From assembly GCA_963682055.1 (NCBI GenBank), contig OY821745.1, forward strand, positions 14,391,501 through 14,455,500: a stretch of 64,000 nucleotides of DNA, given 5' to 3'. A program made the position numbers and the translations under genes. The notes under the pieces are model-generated. The model made no database searches. It was not told the DNA's origin and saw only the letters and a list, made by a program, of their open reading frames with translations. The DNA is from Primula veris. Its lineage: Eukaryota; Streptophyta; Magnoliopsida; Ericales; Primulaceae. This document shows positions 32,649 to 44,282 of the stretch, piece by piece. Each line of letters opens with the position of its first letter. Position 1 is the first letter of the stretch.

Positions 32649-33304
32649 TAGGCGTGACATCGGTTCGGTACCGAACTTTTTTACTACATACCGATATCAT
32701 ACCAAAGTAGTTTGGTTTGAGAATTTTTATGCCATTACCGAATCAAAAAATTTGGTATACTGAACTTTCAGTATATCAAACTATTCGGTTGGTTCGGTTC
32801 GGTTTCGTTTTTATACCAAAGTTTAGAGTTTACAAGTGATGATAGAAAAATGATGCGTATTGAGAAAAAAACATAGTATAAAGTTTTAAAAGTAGTAGAT
32901 TAAAAATATATATTTATTTATATTATTGTTATATTTCTTGTTTCTTTGCATAAAAGAGTTAACACTATTAGACATTTCTAGTAAATGTTATAAATAAAAG
33001 AAAATATTATAACTATTCACTTGAAAAAGTAATTTAAGTATATTATAACAATGTTAATAATTAAGTGTATATAAGTCTTTTAGTTTATATTTGTCTATAT
33101 AGTATATTTTAATATTTCGGTTTGAATCGGTCCCATACCGAACTCACCAAACGAATACTGAAACCGAACTGACTTTCAAAGATCGGTTCCGGTTCGGTTG
33201 TACCGTATTGGAATGTCGGTATACCAAACTTTTGGTACCGACTTGATTGGTTCGGTTCGAAAAGCGGTCGGTTGGTATAAATCGGTACAAAAATGCCATC
33301 CTTA
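32649..33304. mobile_element. hAT-type non-autonomous element, copy 2 (inverted relative of 3634-4259)
   Basis: The element starts TAGGCGTGACATCGGTTCGG and ends AATGCCATCCTTA, running in the opposite direction to the copy at 3634. It is flanked by ATAATGAG (32641-32648) and CTAATGAG (33305-33312), a 7 of 8 target-site duplication. The interrupted host sequence (ACCAAACTGAAA...AAGAA | AAATCAAGAAACAACAAAAC) occurs uninterrupted in related repeats near 33905-33945 and 47878-47940, which act as empty sites. Confidence 0.88.
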
Positions 33305-33380
33305 CTAATGAGAAGAAAAATCAAGAAACAACAAAACAATGAGGCCATGATATATTCCTAACTCGTTAGGTCTAAATATT

Positions 33381-33798
33381 TGATGAGGAACGGATGAAGA
33401 CCAAGCAATATTAACTTCAATAAAAGCAATGAAGTTTTCTTTTAAAGAATATTAGTTAGTAGTATTTACTTTTCTATTTTATTTAAAATATTTAGTTATT
33501 AATATTCTTAATTTAATTAGGATTGCTAGACAATCGGAATATTTAGCTTTATTACTATTCCTAGTTTAATTAGTATTGTTAGACCAGGTTATAAATACCC
33601 TATAGGAGTGGTGGTTTAATAATTTAGTTATTCAATAAACAATAGAGTTTGTTCTCTCTCTAATTCATCTCTTTTGAGTTACAAATTGTGTTGGTGGATT
33701 CCAACGATTTAACAACCGTTCGAGCATTTTCGAGCAAACACCCGTCTGTGTTACGAACAAGATTCTTTTATTTTATTTTACGTTTCCATGCGGTGTCA
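33381..33798 (+). mobile_element. Solo LTR
   Basis: This 418 bp unit begins TGATGAGGAACGG and ends GCGGTGTCA. It has a TATA-like GGTTATAAATACCC inside and a purine/pyrimidine-rich leader after it. Flanks read ATATT (33376-33380) and ATATC (33799-33803), a 4 of 5 duplication. Related empty sites read TCTAAATATCTAAG (near 33996) and TCTAAATATCCAAG (near 46975). No internal domain or second LTR is present, as expected after LTR-LTR recombination. Confidence 0.82.
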
Positions 33799-34298
33799 AT
33801 ATCCAAGAAAATTCACTAGAAATCAAGTTCATGACTAACCTCATCAACATTCTTACAGTAATAATACTTAAAAAGTTTATACTACCATAATACCACATGT
33901 GCACCAAACTGAAATACCTAGCAAATCATAAAAAGAAAAATCAAGAAACAACAAAACAACGAGGCCACCATATATTCCTAACTCGTTAGGTCTAAATATC
34001 TAAGAAAATTCACTAGAAATCAAGTTCATGACTAATCTCATCAACATTCTTACAGCAATAATACTTAAAGAGTTTAAAGTATCATAATATCACACGTGCA
34101 TGAAAATGTAAAATGATGTCATTTATTTCAGATAGACTGGAAGTCATTTACTGAACTTTTTATCCTATGTCACTCTGACCAAGTCACATCAAAAGAGAAA
34201 AAACAGGAAAAGCACGAAAGAGCTACAAACACAGAGCAAAACCAGATTAATTCTCAAATCCAACAACTGAAGATCCTCTGTGCTTGTTTATCAGGATT

Positions 34299-34995
34299 TG
34301 GTGAGCATATTTTTCTTCTTAGGCTCGGCTTTAATCAATTCGCGTCGGCTCCGATCTTCCGAGGTGTCCGACGTGGATTATATCTGCCTTGGTGACGGGA
34401 TGCTCTTCGTGCCTGCACAAGAAACGAACAGGGGCCCGGGGTTGGTGCCAGGTTATCACTCTCCGACGATCAAGTCAGTATATGGGAGACTGAAAGTAAG
34501 TATATAGTGAAGGGTGAGGGATCGGACCGGTTACGAAACGTGGCGTCGGGTGTCGGAGGTTGTATTGCTGTCATCCGGGCTATTTCAGGTTTATCTCTCT
34601 TCTCGCTCTTTTTTTCCCTCCCCCTCTAAGTAGTGTTAGAGGGGGTATTTATAGTATGATCCAGAGGTGTATTAACCCTTGGATCACTGTACTGTGAAAC
34701 ACTGATCCAACGGCGTTAGGTCATTTATGACTCTGACAAGAGTATTGTCCTTTTCCGGGGCCCACAGGAGATGACCTGTGATTGGGCCACGTCGACGAAA
34801 CACCTGAAGGGTCCCCCAAGGGAGCAGGAGCATTAATTGGGAAAGTGTACTTGACACGCTTCTTTAAGCCGGCCTAAGCTCAGCTCGGGCCCTCCAGATC
34901 CGGGGCGTTACGTCACTCAGGGTTGACGGGGCCCGGATTGCCTGCTGTGGTGGTGGTATTACCCCGGACGAGGGGGCGCTGACATTCCCTCGCCA
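34299..34995 (-). repeat. Tat element 3' LTR
   Basis: This LTR starts TGGTGAGC and ends CTCGCCA on the plus strand. It is the downstream LTR of a leftward element and contains the complement of a TATA box (GTATTTATAG at 34645-34654). Confidence 0.93.
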
Positions 34996-35386
34996 ACAGC
35001 TTCCTGTCCGGAGTCGTCGTTAAGGACGAGGTCGACAAGGATCTTCAGTCGTTACGGGGGCTCCGGTCATTCTGTTCTCATGTTTGGCGGTGCGGAGATG
35101 CCTCTGCATGGCCTGTCTTGTGACACGTGTTCCGGTAATTATGAATTTCTTACACGTGGAGCACGCCTAGTATGCATTTATGAGGCGCCGCCTCCGTCTC
35201 TTCGATTCCATCAATGCTATTAATGCTAAAACGGCTGATGAATGACACTTGACAGATGACCTCTGCCTGCTGTACACGTGGAGCGCGTCGATTGCGTGGT
35301 GGCAGTTATTTGTGGGAGTTCGTGTAATGGGCCGTCGCTGTCTTTTCACCTTCTGGTAAATGTTTTTTCACCTTCCAGTGGGGGCC

Positions 35387-35395
35387 TATAAATAC
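35387..35395 (+). promoter_or_regulatory. TATA box of the antisense gene inside the Tat element
   Basis: TATAAATAC is followed about 30 bases later by a CT-rich leader (TTTCTCATTCTCTCTC and similar to 35475), then the likely start codon at 35506. Spacing and leader composition fit a plant RNA polymerase II promoter, separate from the LTRs. Confidence 0.7.
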
Positions 35396-35505
35396 CCTCA
35401 GTGAAAATTCATTTTCACTTTCTCATTCTCTCTCTAAAATTCCACAGCAAACTACTCTCTCTCTTCCTTCCCATACTTAGCAAATTTAACAAACACCCAA
35501 ACATA

Positions 35506-38117
35506 ATGGTTATAGTTCACGGAGCTGGAAAGGGACCGATGGTTGCTCCCCAACCACGGCGCCTGGCCGTCATGGCCAATGCCCTGCCATTCCGGGCAAT
35601 GATTTTAGACCCGGCCCTGTCTGTGGCCTCGAATGACAACAGTATAATGGTGAGGCTTCATGGGCCCGACCTCAACGAGTTTCGACAGCTCTGTGGGATC
35701 GGTGAAGACTTCAAACTCCGGAAATGCGAGTGTTGATGAGGTGAACGGGATTGTGGCCGATCCCAATAACATGGTGACCCTCTCCCTTTCCACCCTCATG
35801 TATGGGGGCACCGACCTCTCTATCCTGGAACTGCTGGCAGAGTTGTGCGCCTGGACGCAGACTCTTCCATACCAGTGGCCATTGCAGGCGCACCGCGTCT
35901 GTGCCGGGATGGAGGCCCTAAACATCCTGTTGGGCCCGGCCCTTCCGAAACCATTGGGACTGAGGGAGCTTTTGGCCTGCTACAAGTTTCTGCAGACCGA
36001 ACAAAGCTCCCAGTCCAAGAGCAGGCAACCCTACCTGCGGTGCCGGGTCTATAACTAGCTGATCACGGGTAACTCCGATTCGAATCAGGGTTACACACAG
36101 GACGTGATTGTGGTGGAAGGCCACTGGCTCCACCGTGACGACCTGATTCTCCCATCCAGGCCGGGGAGGGTGCCCACCACCAAAGAAAACAAGGCCACAG
36201 TGGCCTCGAAGCTGATGGGCCTGGGTGAGCCCAACGTCGAGTCGCTGGAGGTGACCCTCAATTGGTGGGGTCCAGATGGGACCGATGTTGGGGCGCGCGA
36301 TGCAGAGCACCTACTGACCTGCGGTTCCACCACCACTTGCAAGGGGAACGGCTTCAAGTGGCCCCACAGGACCTTCTGCCCTGTGGGATATTCCAGGGAA
36401 AGGTGGGAGAAAGAGAAGGGTCTAGAGTCAACCCTCCCTCCCAAGGTGGTAGAAGATGCCGAGGCCGTTGTGGGGCCTGTGTTGAAGAAGGCGGCGAAGC
36501 CGAAGCCAAAGCCGAGCAGCAAGGCGAAGGCCGTGATGGTGGCGTCCTTTGCTCCTGCATCGGCCGGGGTTCTCTGGAAGACCCGGCCGGATGGTACCGT
36601 CCTCCATTACAGGGAGAGGCCGGACGGTTCCCGCTGCTATATCGATCAGCATGGGAAGCCTCTGATAGAGGTCCTTCCCTTGAGCTCTAGGGAGCCCAGT
36701 GTGAGGAGTCCCCCTCACCTGGAAGATAGCCCCTTGGAGGCAGAACCCTCTGGGCCAGGCTTGGGTACCTCACGGACCAGGGTACGTTGTTTCTTGTTCT
36801 TATATAATTCCAATTTCACACTTAGCTAGATTTTGCTAATTTTTCCGAAATTTTCTAACTTCTTGTTTGTCTGAACTATATAGGTGGTCCGTTCTGATGA
36901 GGAAGAAGTTGCTGCCGAGGCGGGGGGTGAGGGTGAGGAGAGAGAGAGGGCTGAGGAGGAGGTTGCCGAGGCGGGGGATGGCGAGGAGGTAGTGGTTGAG
37001 GCCAAGGAGGAGGAGGTCGTGGTTGAGGCGGTTGACACCGAGGCGGGGGAGAGGGAGGTGGCGGTCTTGCCTCAATCTGGCACCAATGTTGCGGCGAAGC
37101 CGTTGGAGGCCATAGATGATTTGGCGGCTCAGACCAGGATCGACCGGCTGGCTCGCAAGGCCCAGCTTGGTAAGAGGAAGGTGGAGGGGATGAAGTCCCT
37201 CCGAAAGGGGAAGAGGGCCAAGGTTGGGGGGAGCAACCCGCCTGAGGTTGTGGTCGTGGAGAGGCCAAGGGTGACATCGGGCCCTACTCAAGGCTCGAGC
37301 TCCTCCTCTGCCTCCCCGACTCATAGGATGCCTATACAAACACCCGAGGAGGTGAAGGCGGCTACGGGGGTGAGAAGTATAATGGAGGCTCACCCCTCCG
37401 CCGGGCTACTCGCTTTGGCTGCGCTTCAGCAGCAAAGCGTCGAGGCTGACCACCGCGGTCGTGACCTCGCCTCTTCCATGGCATCGGCCATGGCCATGAT
37501 TCCTCAGGTATGTAACCCCTTACAGTGTCATTTTGTATGTTTTCATTTATTTACCAAATATTTTGCTAAGTGTTTGCGTTTTCTCCTGTTAGGCCTATTT
37601 GTTGATGAACCAGTATGTGTATCACCAAGGTCAGCTGGTGAGGTCATGGGCCACGAAGGCCGAGGCTAATACCAGGCAAATGGAGGAGGCCCAAAAAAGG
37701 GCGGAGGAAGCCCAGAAGAGGGCGGAGAAGGCCGAGGGCCTTAATGCCTCGGTGGAGGCTCGAAGGGTTGAAGCCGTGAAGGCTAGGATGGAGGCCGAGG
37801 AGCGCGCCCAAGCTACGGAGGCGGCTCTAAAGGAGGCTGAGGCTAGCGTAGCTGATAAGATAAAAGCTGCAGTCCAATCTGCCCAAGCCGAGCTGAGTGT
37901 CGCCTGGGCCCTAAAGACATAGAAGGATTTCAATTCCTTCTATGTCGAAGGTTGGTCCGAGGCGGATGCTTTTATGAGGGCGGGACCGGATCATCCGGTG
38001 TGGAACGTGGACAATATCATCGTTCCCGTCCCCTCAGCTCCCATTCCCGAGGTGGTGCCCCTTACTCCTCGAGCTCTTTCAGACGAAGAGGAGGAAGATG
38101 AAGACGGGGCCAGCTAG
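35506..38117 (+). pseudogene. Antisense extra open reading frame (aORF) of the Tat element, spliced, disrupted
   Basis: This GC-rich coding region runs opposite to gag-pol. A first block (35506 to about 35720) is followed by a frame change. The main block reads 35740-36781, then 36883-37509 and 37593-38114. Probable introns are 36782-36882 (GTACGT...TATAG) and 37510-37592 (GTATGT...GTTAG); both are AT-rich within GC-rich coding DNA and keep the frame. In-frame TAG codons at 36056-36058 and 37920-37922 interrupt it; downstream, coding continues (GWSEADAFMRAGPDHP) to a TAG at 38115-38117. The C-terminal half is Glu/Ala-rich and probably coiled coil (EEAQKRAEEAQKRAEKAE). Extra frames of this kind are reported in Tat elements, some linked to a plant 'gypsy-type transposon' domain. 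The function is unknown to me. Confidence 0.75.
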
Positions 38118-38380
38118 GGCTAGGGTAGTTTTTAGATTTTGTTTTCGATGTAATCTTCTTTATGTACTTAGCTTGTAATAGCTTTCCATGGAATGAAATG
38201 AAAAACAATTTTGGCCTTTTGGACTTGTCTTTATTCTTCTGTTTTTTACTTCCATTGTGTGTTTTATATGTATACGTGCTCCCAAATGAGTGGGCCCTTA
38301 TACTTCGGCGTTGGGGCACTCATTTTACATAACTCAAAACTCACAATTCGAATTAACACTTTGAAAATATACACAACTAT

Positions 38381-38566
38381 AAGCCGGGGGCCGTATAGGC
38401 TCGGGTGTTCTGAAACACTTGGAAAATAAATTGAAATTTAAGCCGGGGTGCCATATAGGCTCGGGTGTTCTGAAACACAGAAAATAAATTGAAATTAAAG
38501 CCGGGGTGCCGTATAGGTTCGAGTGTTCTGAAACACTTAGAAAATTATAAACATTTAAACCGGGGT
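38381..38566. repeat. 59 bp tandem repeat between the convergent genes of the Tat element
   Basis: Units start AAGCCGGGGGCCGTATAGGC at 38381, with further copies at 38440 and 38498 and a partial copy at 38557. Each contains TGTTCTGAAACAC. They lie between the aORF end (38117, plus) and the pol end (38656, minus), where both transcripts should terminate. Confidence 0.9.
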
Positions 38567-38655
38567 AATTTTGAAATAACAATAGTTTCATTCATAAAGC
38601 CTTCAGGCATATTTACATCATATTCCTATTTACATCAAAACACAAAGGCCGAGCC

Positions 38656-41600
38656 CTACTGATAGTACTTCCTTAGGTTGTTGACGTTCCAAGGTCGATC
38701 CACCGGGACATTGTTGGGAAGGTGACCCAACAGGTAGGCCCCGTTCCCTACTGCACCGAGGATTCGATAGGGGCCTTCCCAATTGGGGCGTAGATTGCCG
38801 TCGGACTGTACTCGTGTTGTTGTTTACTTTCCGTAGCACGAGGTCTTCGTCTTGGAAACGTCTGGCGTTCACTCTTTTGTTATAGGAACGTCCCAGTTCG
38901 TTCTTATATTCGGCGTTATGGATGGCCGCGACTTCCCTTCGTTCTTCAGCATATTCGAGCTCGAGGCCCATCATTTTTTTGTTCAGCCTGTTCTCCACCA
39001 TGTCGGTTCTGAGAGAGGGGAGCCCGATTTCTAACGGGATGATAGCTTCCATCCCGTAGGTAAGGCTATAGGGCGTTTGTTGAGTGCCCCATCTTCTCGT
39101 CATTCGGTAGGCCCATAGGACGTGCTGCAGTTCATCGGCCTAACGTCATTTGGACTCGTCTAGCCTCTTTTTTATTCCGTCGAGAACAGTCTTATTCGAC
39201 ACCTCAGCTTGTCCGTTGCTTTGGGGATATGAAGGGGTGGAATAATAGCTTTTGATGTGGTACTTTGCATACATCGCTTTTAATTTATCTCCAGTGAACT
39301 GGCCCCCATTATCTGCGACTATCGAGTAGGTGATTCCAAATCTTGTGATCACATCTCTCCAGAGGAACCTGATCACCTCGGCCTCCGTTATCTTTGTTAA
39401 TGCCACGGCTTCTACCCATTTCGAGAAGTCGGTGACCATGAGGAGGAACTTTTTGCCCCCCGGGGCCTGAGGGAATGGTCCGACGATGTCCATGCCCCAT
39501 TGTGCGAAGGGCCAAGGCGAGGTTACGCTGCTCATTTTTTGGGCCGGGGCTCGAGGCATGGGCACGTATTTCTGACACTTCTCACACCTGAGCACGAATG
39601 CTTTGGAATCCTTTTGCATGAGGGGCCACCAATATCCGTGGGCCAAGGCTCGGTTGGCCAGCGACCTGCCCCCGGTGTGGCTCCCACACGTTCCTTCGTG
39701 TATTTCCTCCATGACCCTCACTACCATATCGGGATGGACGCAGAGCAGGTAGGGCCCGGAGAACGACCTCTTATAAAGTTTATCGTTGGGAGCTAGCCAG
39801 AACCCCAGTGCCTTTCTTCTTGTTTTTTCAGCCTCTTTCTTATCGTTAGGAAGATCACCAGAGCGGTGGTATTCGATTATGGGGTCCATCCAGCTCAGCT
39901 CTGACGGGAGGTCGGTCACCACGTTAATTCTTGCCTTAGCCTCGATGCTAGGAGAAGGGACGTATTCTACGGTGATGACTCCCTCTTTTTTATCACTCAT
40001 GGCCGAGGCTAGGGTTGCTAGTGCATCGGCGTGGGTGTTCTCATTTCTGTTGATGTTGACGATTTCTCGAAACTCGAAGCTTTGGAGTATTCCGGAAGCG
40101 ATGGCTACGTAGCTTGCCATTCTTTCGTCCTTTGTCTGGAACTCACCACTAATCTGGCTGCTGACTAACTGGGAGTCAGTGTGCACCAGTATCTTCTTGA
40201 CTCTGAGGCTTCGGGCCATTTTCAAGCCGGCGATCACGGCCTCGTACTCCGCCTCGTTATTGGTGGCTCGGAAGCCAAGCTGGATTGACTTCTCGATCAC
40301 ATCACCTTGTGGGGACCGGAGTACCACACCGAGGTCGGATCCCTTTTTATTGGCAGCTCCGTCTGCAAGCAAGGTCCACGTTTCTTGGGCACGCTTCTTG
40401 ATGCCGGGAGATGTGATCGTTTCGGTGAATTCTGCCACAAAGTCAGCCAGGGCCTGCCCTTTGACGGACGTTCGTGGCTCATACCGGATGTCGTACACGT
40501 TCAGGTGGCAAGTCCACTTCATCATACGTCGAGACAGATCCCCCTTTTGGAGTATTTCCCGGACGGGCTGATCCGTATACACCACGATACTGTGTGCCGA
40601 GAAGTAGTGGGCTAGCTTTTGCGAGGCCATAACGAGGGCTAGGATGAGCTTTTCTAGGGGCATATACCTAGCCTCGACGTCAAGGAGGGTCTTGCTTATG
40701 TAATAGATTGGCCTTTGCTCCCTGCCGAGCTCTTTGATGAGGACGGCGCTGGTGGCTATCTCGAATACGGCAAGGTATAGGGCAAGGACATCGCCGGTGT
40801 CCGGCTTGGCCAATAGAGGTGCGCTTCCGAGGTAGTTTGCAAGCTCCGTGAACGCACTCCGGCATTCGTCGTTCTATTCGAACTTCTTCTGAGCCTTCAG
40901 AGCCGTGAAGAACGGCTTACATCGGTCCCCGAACCGGGCAATAAACCGGTTGAGGGCTGCGGCCATCCCGGCTAGCTTTTGTACGTCCTTTCTCTTTTCA
41001 GGGGTTCTCAAGTTCTTCAAGACAGAGATCTGGGGCGGGTTCGCCTCCATGCCGCGGTGGGTTACCATGAACCCTAGGAACTTCCCGGCACCAACCCCGA
41101 AGGCGCACTTAGATGCGTTCAGCTTCAGGCCATGCCTTCGGATTGTTTCGAACACCTCTCTTAGGTTGGACAGGTGGACCTCCTGGCCACTTTTTACCAC
41201 CATGTCGTCAATATAGACCTCCATAGTCCGGCCTATGTTCTTAGAGAATATCTTGGTGACCATTCTCTGATATGTCGCCCCGACGTTCTTGAGCCCAAAT
41301 GGCATCACTTTGTAACAGTAATTTCCCCTTGGAGTTATGAAAGCAGTTTTTTCTTGATCAGCCTCCGACATGGGTATTTGGTGATAGCCGGAGCAGGCAT
41401 CCAGGAAGCTCATTCTGGCGGCTCTGGCCGTGGAGTCCACTATCTGGTCAATTTTAGGCAAGGGGAAAGGGTCTTTGGGGCAGGCCCGATTCAGGCTAGT
41501 GTAGTCTATGCATACACGCAGCTTTCCGTTCTTTTTAGGGACTACCACAGGGTTAGCGAGCCATCGGGGGTAATAGATCTCCCGGATGGCCCCGGCCAAC

Positions 41601-44220
41601 AGGAGCTTCTGTACCTCTTCGTTGATGGCATCAGAATGCTCCGGACTGACGCGGCACCCTTTTTGCATCACAGGCTTTGCGTCCGGGTTGAGGTTCAAAC
41701 GGTGGCAGGCAAGGTCTGGACTAATGCCAGGCATCTCGCTCGGGGCCCATGCAAAGTTATCGAGGTACTGGAGCAGGAGCTCAACGAGTTCGGTTATCTC
41801 GGGCTCGCTTAGCTTCGCGCCCACCATGAAAATGTGGTCCTCGTCGTATCCAGGGATCTGGATCTTCATCAAGCCCCCTTCTACCTTCTCTTCAGCTTCC
41901 GGCCCCATTTTTTTGTTAAGTTCCCTCAGCAGCTTAGGGTCCTCCGTTTCTATATTCATGGCGCTCTGAATCGGCACTGGTTTTTTGCCGGAGTACATGG
42001 CCATGGCACAGCTTCGCGAGACTTTTTGGTTTCCCGATATGGTCTCTACTCTAGTCACAGTTGGGTACTTGACCTTTTGGTGCAAAGTGGAGGAGACGCC
42101 TTCTATCTCATGAAGCCATGCACGCCCTAGTATGATGTTGTAATCGGAGGGGACGTCTACCACCGTGAACTCCACACTCATAACCTTGGTTCCTGTTTTA
42201 ACAGGCAAGGTTATGTTCCCTCTGGGCTGAACAGCCTCAGAGTTGAATCCCTACAGGGGAGGGGCGTTGGTATCTAGCTGCCCTTCCATTAGCCCCATTT
42301 TCTGGAAAAGGTCTCCGAAGATTATATTCACCGATGCCCCTTGATCGACGAGGATTCGTCCCACTACGCAGTGACCCACTTGGGCTGCGATAACAAGGGC
42401 ATCATAGTGGGGCAGGTCTACTCCCACCAGGTCGAAGTCGGTGAAGCTTAGATCTGGCTTGTTACCGTGCTTGAATTTCTTTCGGGGGTTCGGGCTCTCG
42501 GTGAGGCAGATGTGCCGCTTCATTGACGCCTCGCGGGCCTCAGTTCTCTCCTCTCCACTCGGCTTCGGTTTCTTTGGCCCAGAATGAATAACCTGACAAG
42601 TTATCACCGGTGGGGGGAGGTCTGGTTGCCTTTCGTCGGCCCCTTCTTCTCGACCTCGATCGGAGTCCCTTCGTGACTTGACGTATTTGCTCTTGAGGCC
42701 ATCTCGGACCCATCCTTCTAGCCTCGCCTTTAGCCCATGACATTCGTCGGTATTATGGCCACGGCCTCTGTGATAGTCACATAATTTGTCGTTGGGCCCA
42801 AGGGCAGGCTCGTTCTTGAGTGGGAGAGGCCAGGAGAAGAATGGTTCGTTCTCGATTTCGCTGAGCAGGTCGGTCAATGGGAGGCGGAAGGTGGTGGAGT
42901 AAGCAGTTCCCGGGTTAGAAGGGTCGGTCCGACGGGGCTCTTCTCTTCTTCTTTTGGGGGGCGGTTGCAGGTTCCTTTCGCCCCGAGGCCTTCCCATCCT
43001 TTCAGCTATGGGACGGTCTCGTCGAGGACTCCTTATGACGGTCCTTTCACCGGGCTATTCGATGCTGGCGACCGAACGGATTGCCCCAGCAGATCTCATG
43101 TCCTCAATATCGACGTGTTGCTTTATCAGTGATCTGAGCCGGGAGACCGTGCTAGGAGGGGTCGCTATCATCTCGTTGCGGATTCTGCTCCCTACGACCA
43201 TGTTCTGCCTGAAAGCAGCTATGGCGGTAGAATCGAGGCATTCGTTGCACTCCGCATGTTTTTGCCAGAACCGGTTATCGTAGCTCTCGAGGGTCTCATT
43301 GGGTTGGGCCCTCACTTGGTATAACTGCTCCGGTTGGGCAGCCCTTTCTTTCAAGTTAATGAACTGGTGAGCGAAGTCGTAGGCCAGGTCATCCCAACAG
43401 CGGATGGAGTTGGCGGGCAGGGACTGGAACCACTTGCTAGCCAGCCTCCCCAGGTTGGCGGGGAAGCATTTGCACATAAGCTAATCGAGATGGGACCAGT
43501 GATTCATCTGGTATCGATAGTGCCGGAGATGAGCTTCCGGGTCCGAATCCGCGTTGAAAACTTGTAGAACGGGGGCGGTAAAATTCCCAGGGGGAGCGCT
43601 GTATTCTATATCGTCTGAGAACGGGGTGCTGCGGGTGGAGGCAACGATTTTTAATGCTGCTTCGTCGGCGGCATCATCTCGACCAGTAAGACGGCCGCGC
43701 CTCCGTCTCCGAGGAGGCTTTTCAGTTCGTGCACGACTCGACCCTGGCCGTGAGTCGTAACTGTCATCCGGCCATCGGATCCGCGAGTGCACACTTCGCT
43801 CGTCACCACGGCGGGAGTTCCCTTCGTGGGAACGCCTTGACTCCTCTCCCCTAGCCGGCTCCTCTTGAGCTTCTAGGGGGGTCGTCTCAGAGGTCCCAAC
43901 CGTGACATCACGCTTTTGACAGGGATCGGGCCCGGTTCGTCTTGGCTTGGACCGTGGGTGACGGGTTCGGGCTCCGGTGCCATCAGCGTGGCTATCAATG
44001 CCTTCTGAGCCGCGAGGGCGACGAGCTCTTTTTCATGGATATCGAGCATCATCTGCGTGAGCTCGGCGCGTGAACGGGGTGTTCCAGCTACCGTTGTTAG
44101 GGGGATGGGCTCTCTTACGGGCGTGGTTCTCGGGGTCTCATCAAAGGAAAGGGTCCTAGGCATCCCTAGAACAGGGGAGGGCCGAGACGACGGGGTGTCA
44201 AACCGATTATTGCCAGACAT
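38656..44220 (-). pseudogene. Tat gag-pol polyprotein, interrupted
   Basis: Gag begins at 44220, and a frameshift lies near 43.9 kb. The retrotransposon gag domain is at 43490-43055, a CCHC-like knuckle (CDYHRGRGHNTDEC) near 42780 and an aspartic protease site DQGAS near 42340. Reverse transcriptase with YIDD lies near 41210 and RNase H at about 40810-40440. A second RNase H (LLADGAANKKG, HADALATLASAM) is at about 40390-40010. Integrase follows with a zinc-binding region near 39570 and D, D and E residues (MDIVGP, ADNGGQF, QAEVSNK) at about 39490-39180. In-frame stops on the minus strand are TAG at 43483-43481, 43057-43055, 42253-42251, 40876-40874 and 39142-39140, and TGA at 39148-39146. A late frameshift near 38.81 kb precedes the natural end at 38656. 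Replication from this copy is unlikely without help. Confidence 0.92.
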
Positions 44221-44262
44221 GTTTTATCGGGAACGGATTATCAGAACTAACGCATTTCACAA

Positions 44263-44282
44263 TTCCCACAGACGGCGCCAAT
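44263..44282 (-). other. Primer binding site of the Tat element
   Basis: On the minus strand TTGGCGCCGTCTGTGGGAAT begins at the inner edge of the 5' LTR. TGGCGCCGT is complementary to the 3' end typical of plant tRNA-Asp; this assignment is from memory. Confidence 0.8.

Larger units (their letters stand above)
32580..34298. repeat. Diverged dispersed repeat family, left block
   Basis: After removing the inserted hAT element and solo LTR, this block holds several related segments. They contain TGAGGCCACCATATATTCC, TAGGTCTAAATAT, TTCACTAGAAATCAAGTTCA and CATCAACATTCTTACAG. The same segments recur at 46329-46470, 46950-47165 and 47878-48010. The 10.7 kb Tat element splits the family into left and right blocks. 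The family's nature is unknown; no protein is evident. Confidence 0.65.

Noticed and set aside
36091..37393. Minus-strand open frames opposite the Tat antisense gene
   Set aside because: They are proline- and serine-rich mirrors of Glu/Ala/Gly-rich coding sequence on the plus strand, which has the promoter and introns.
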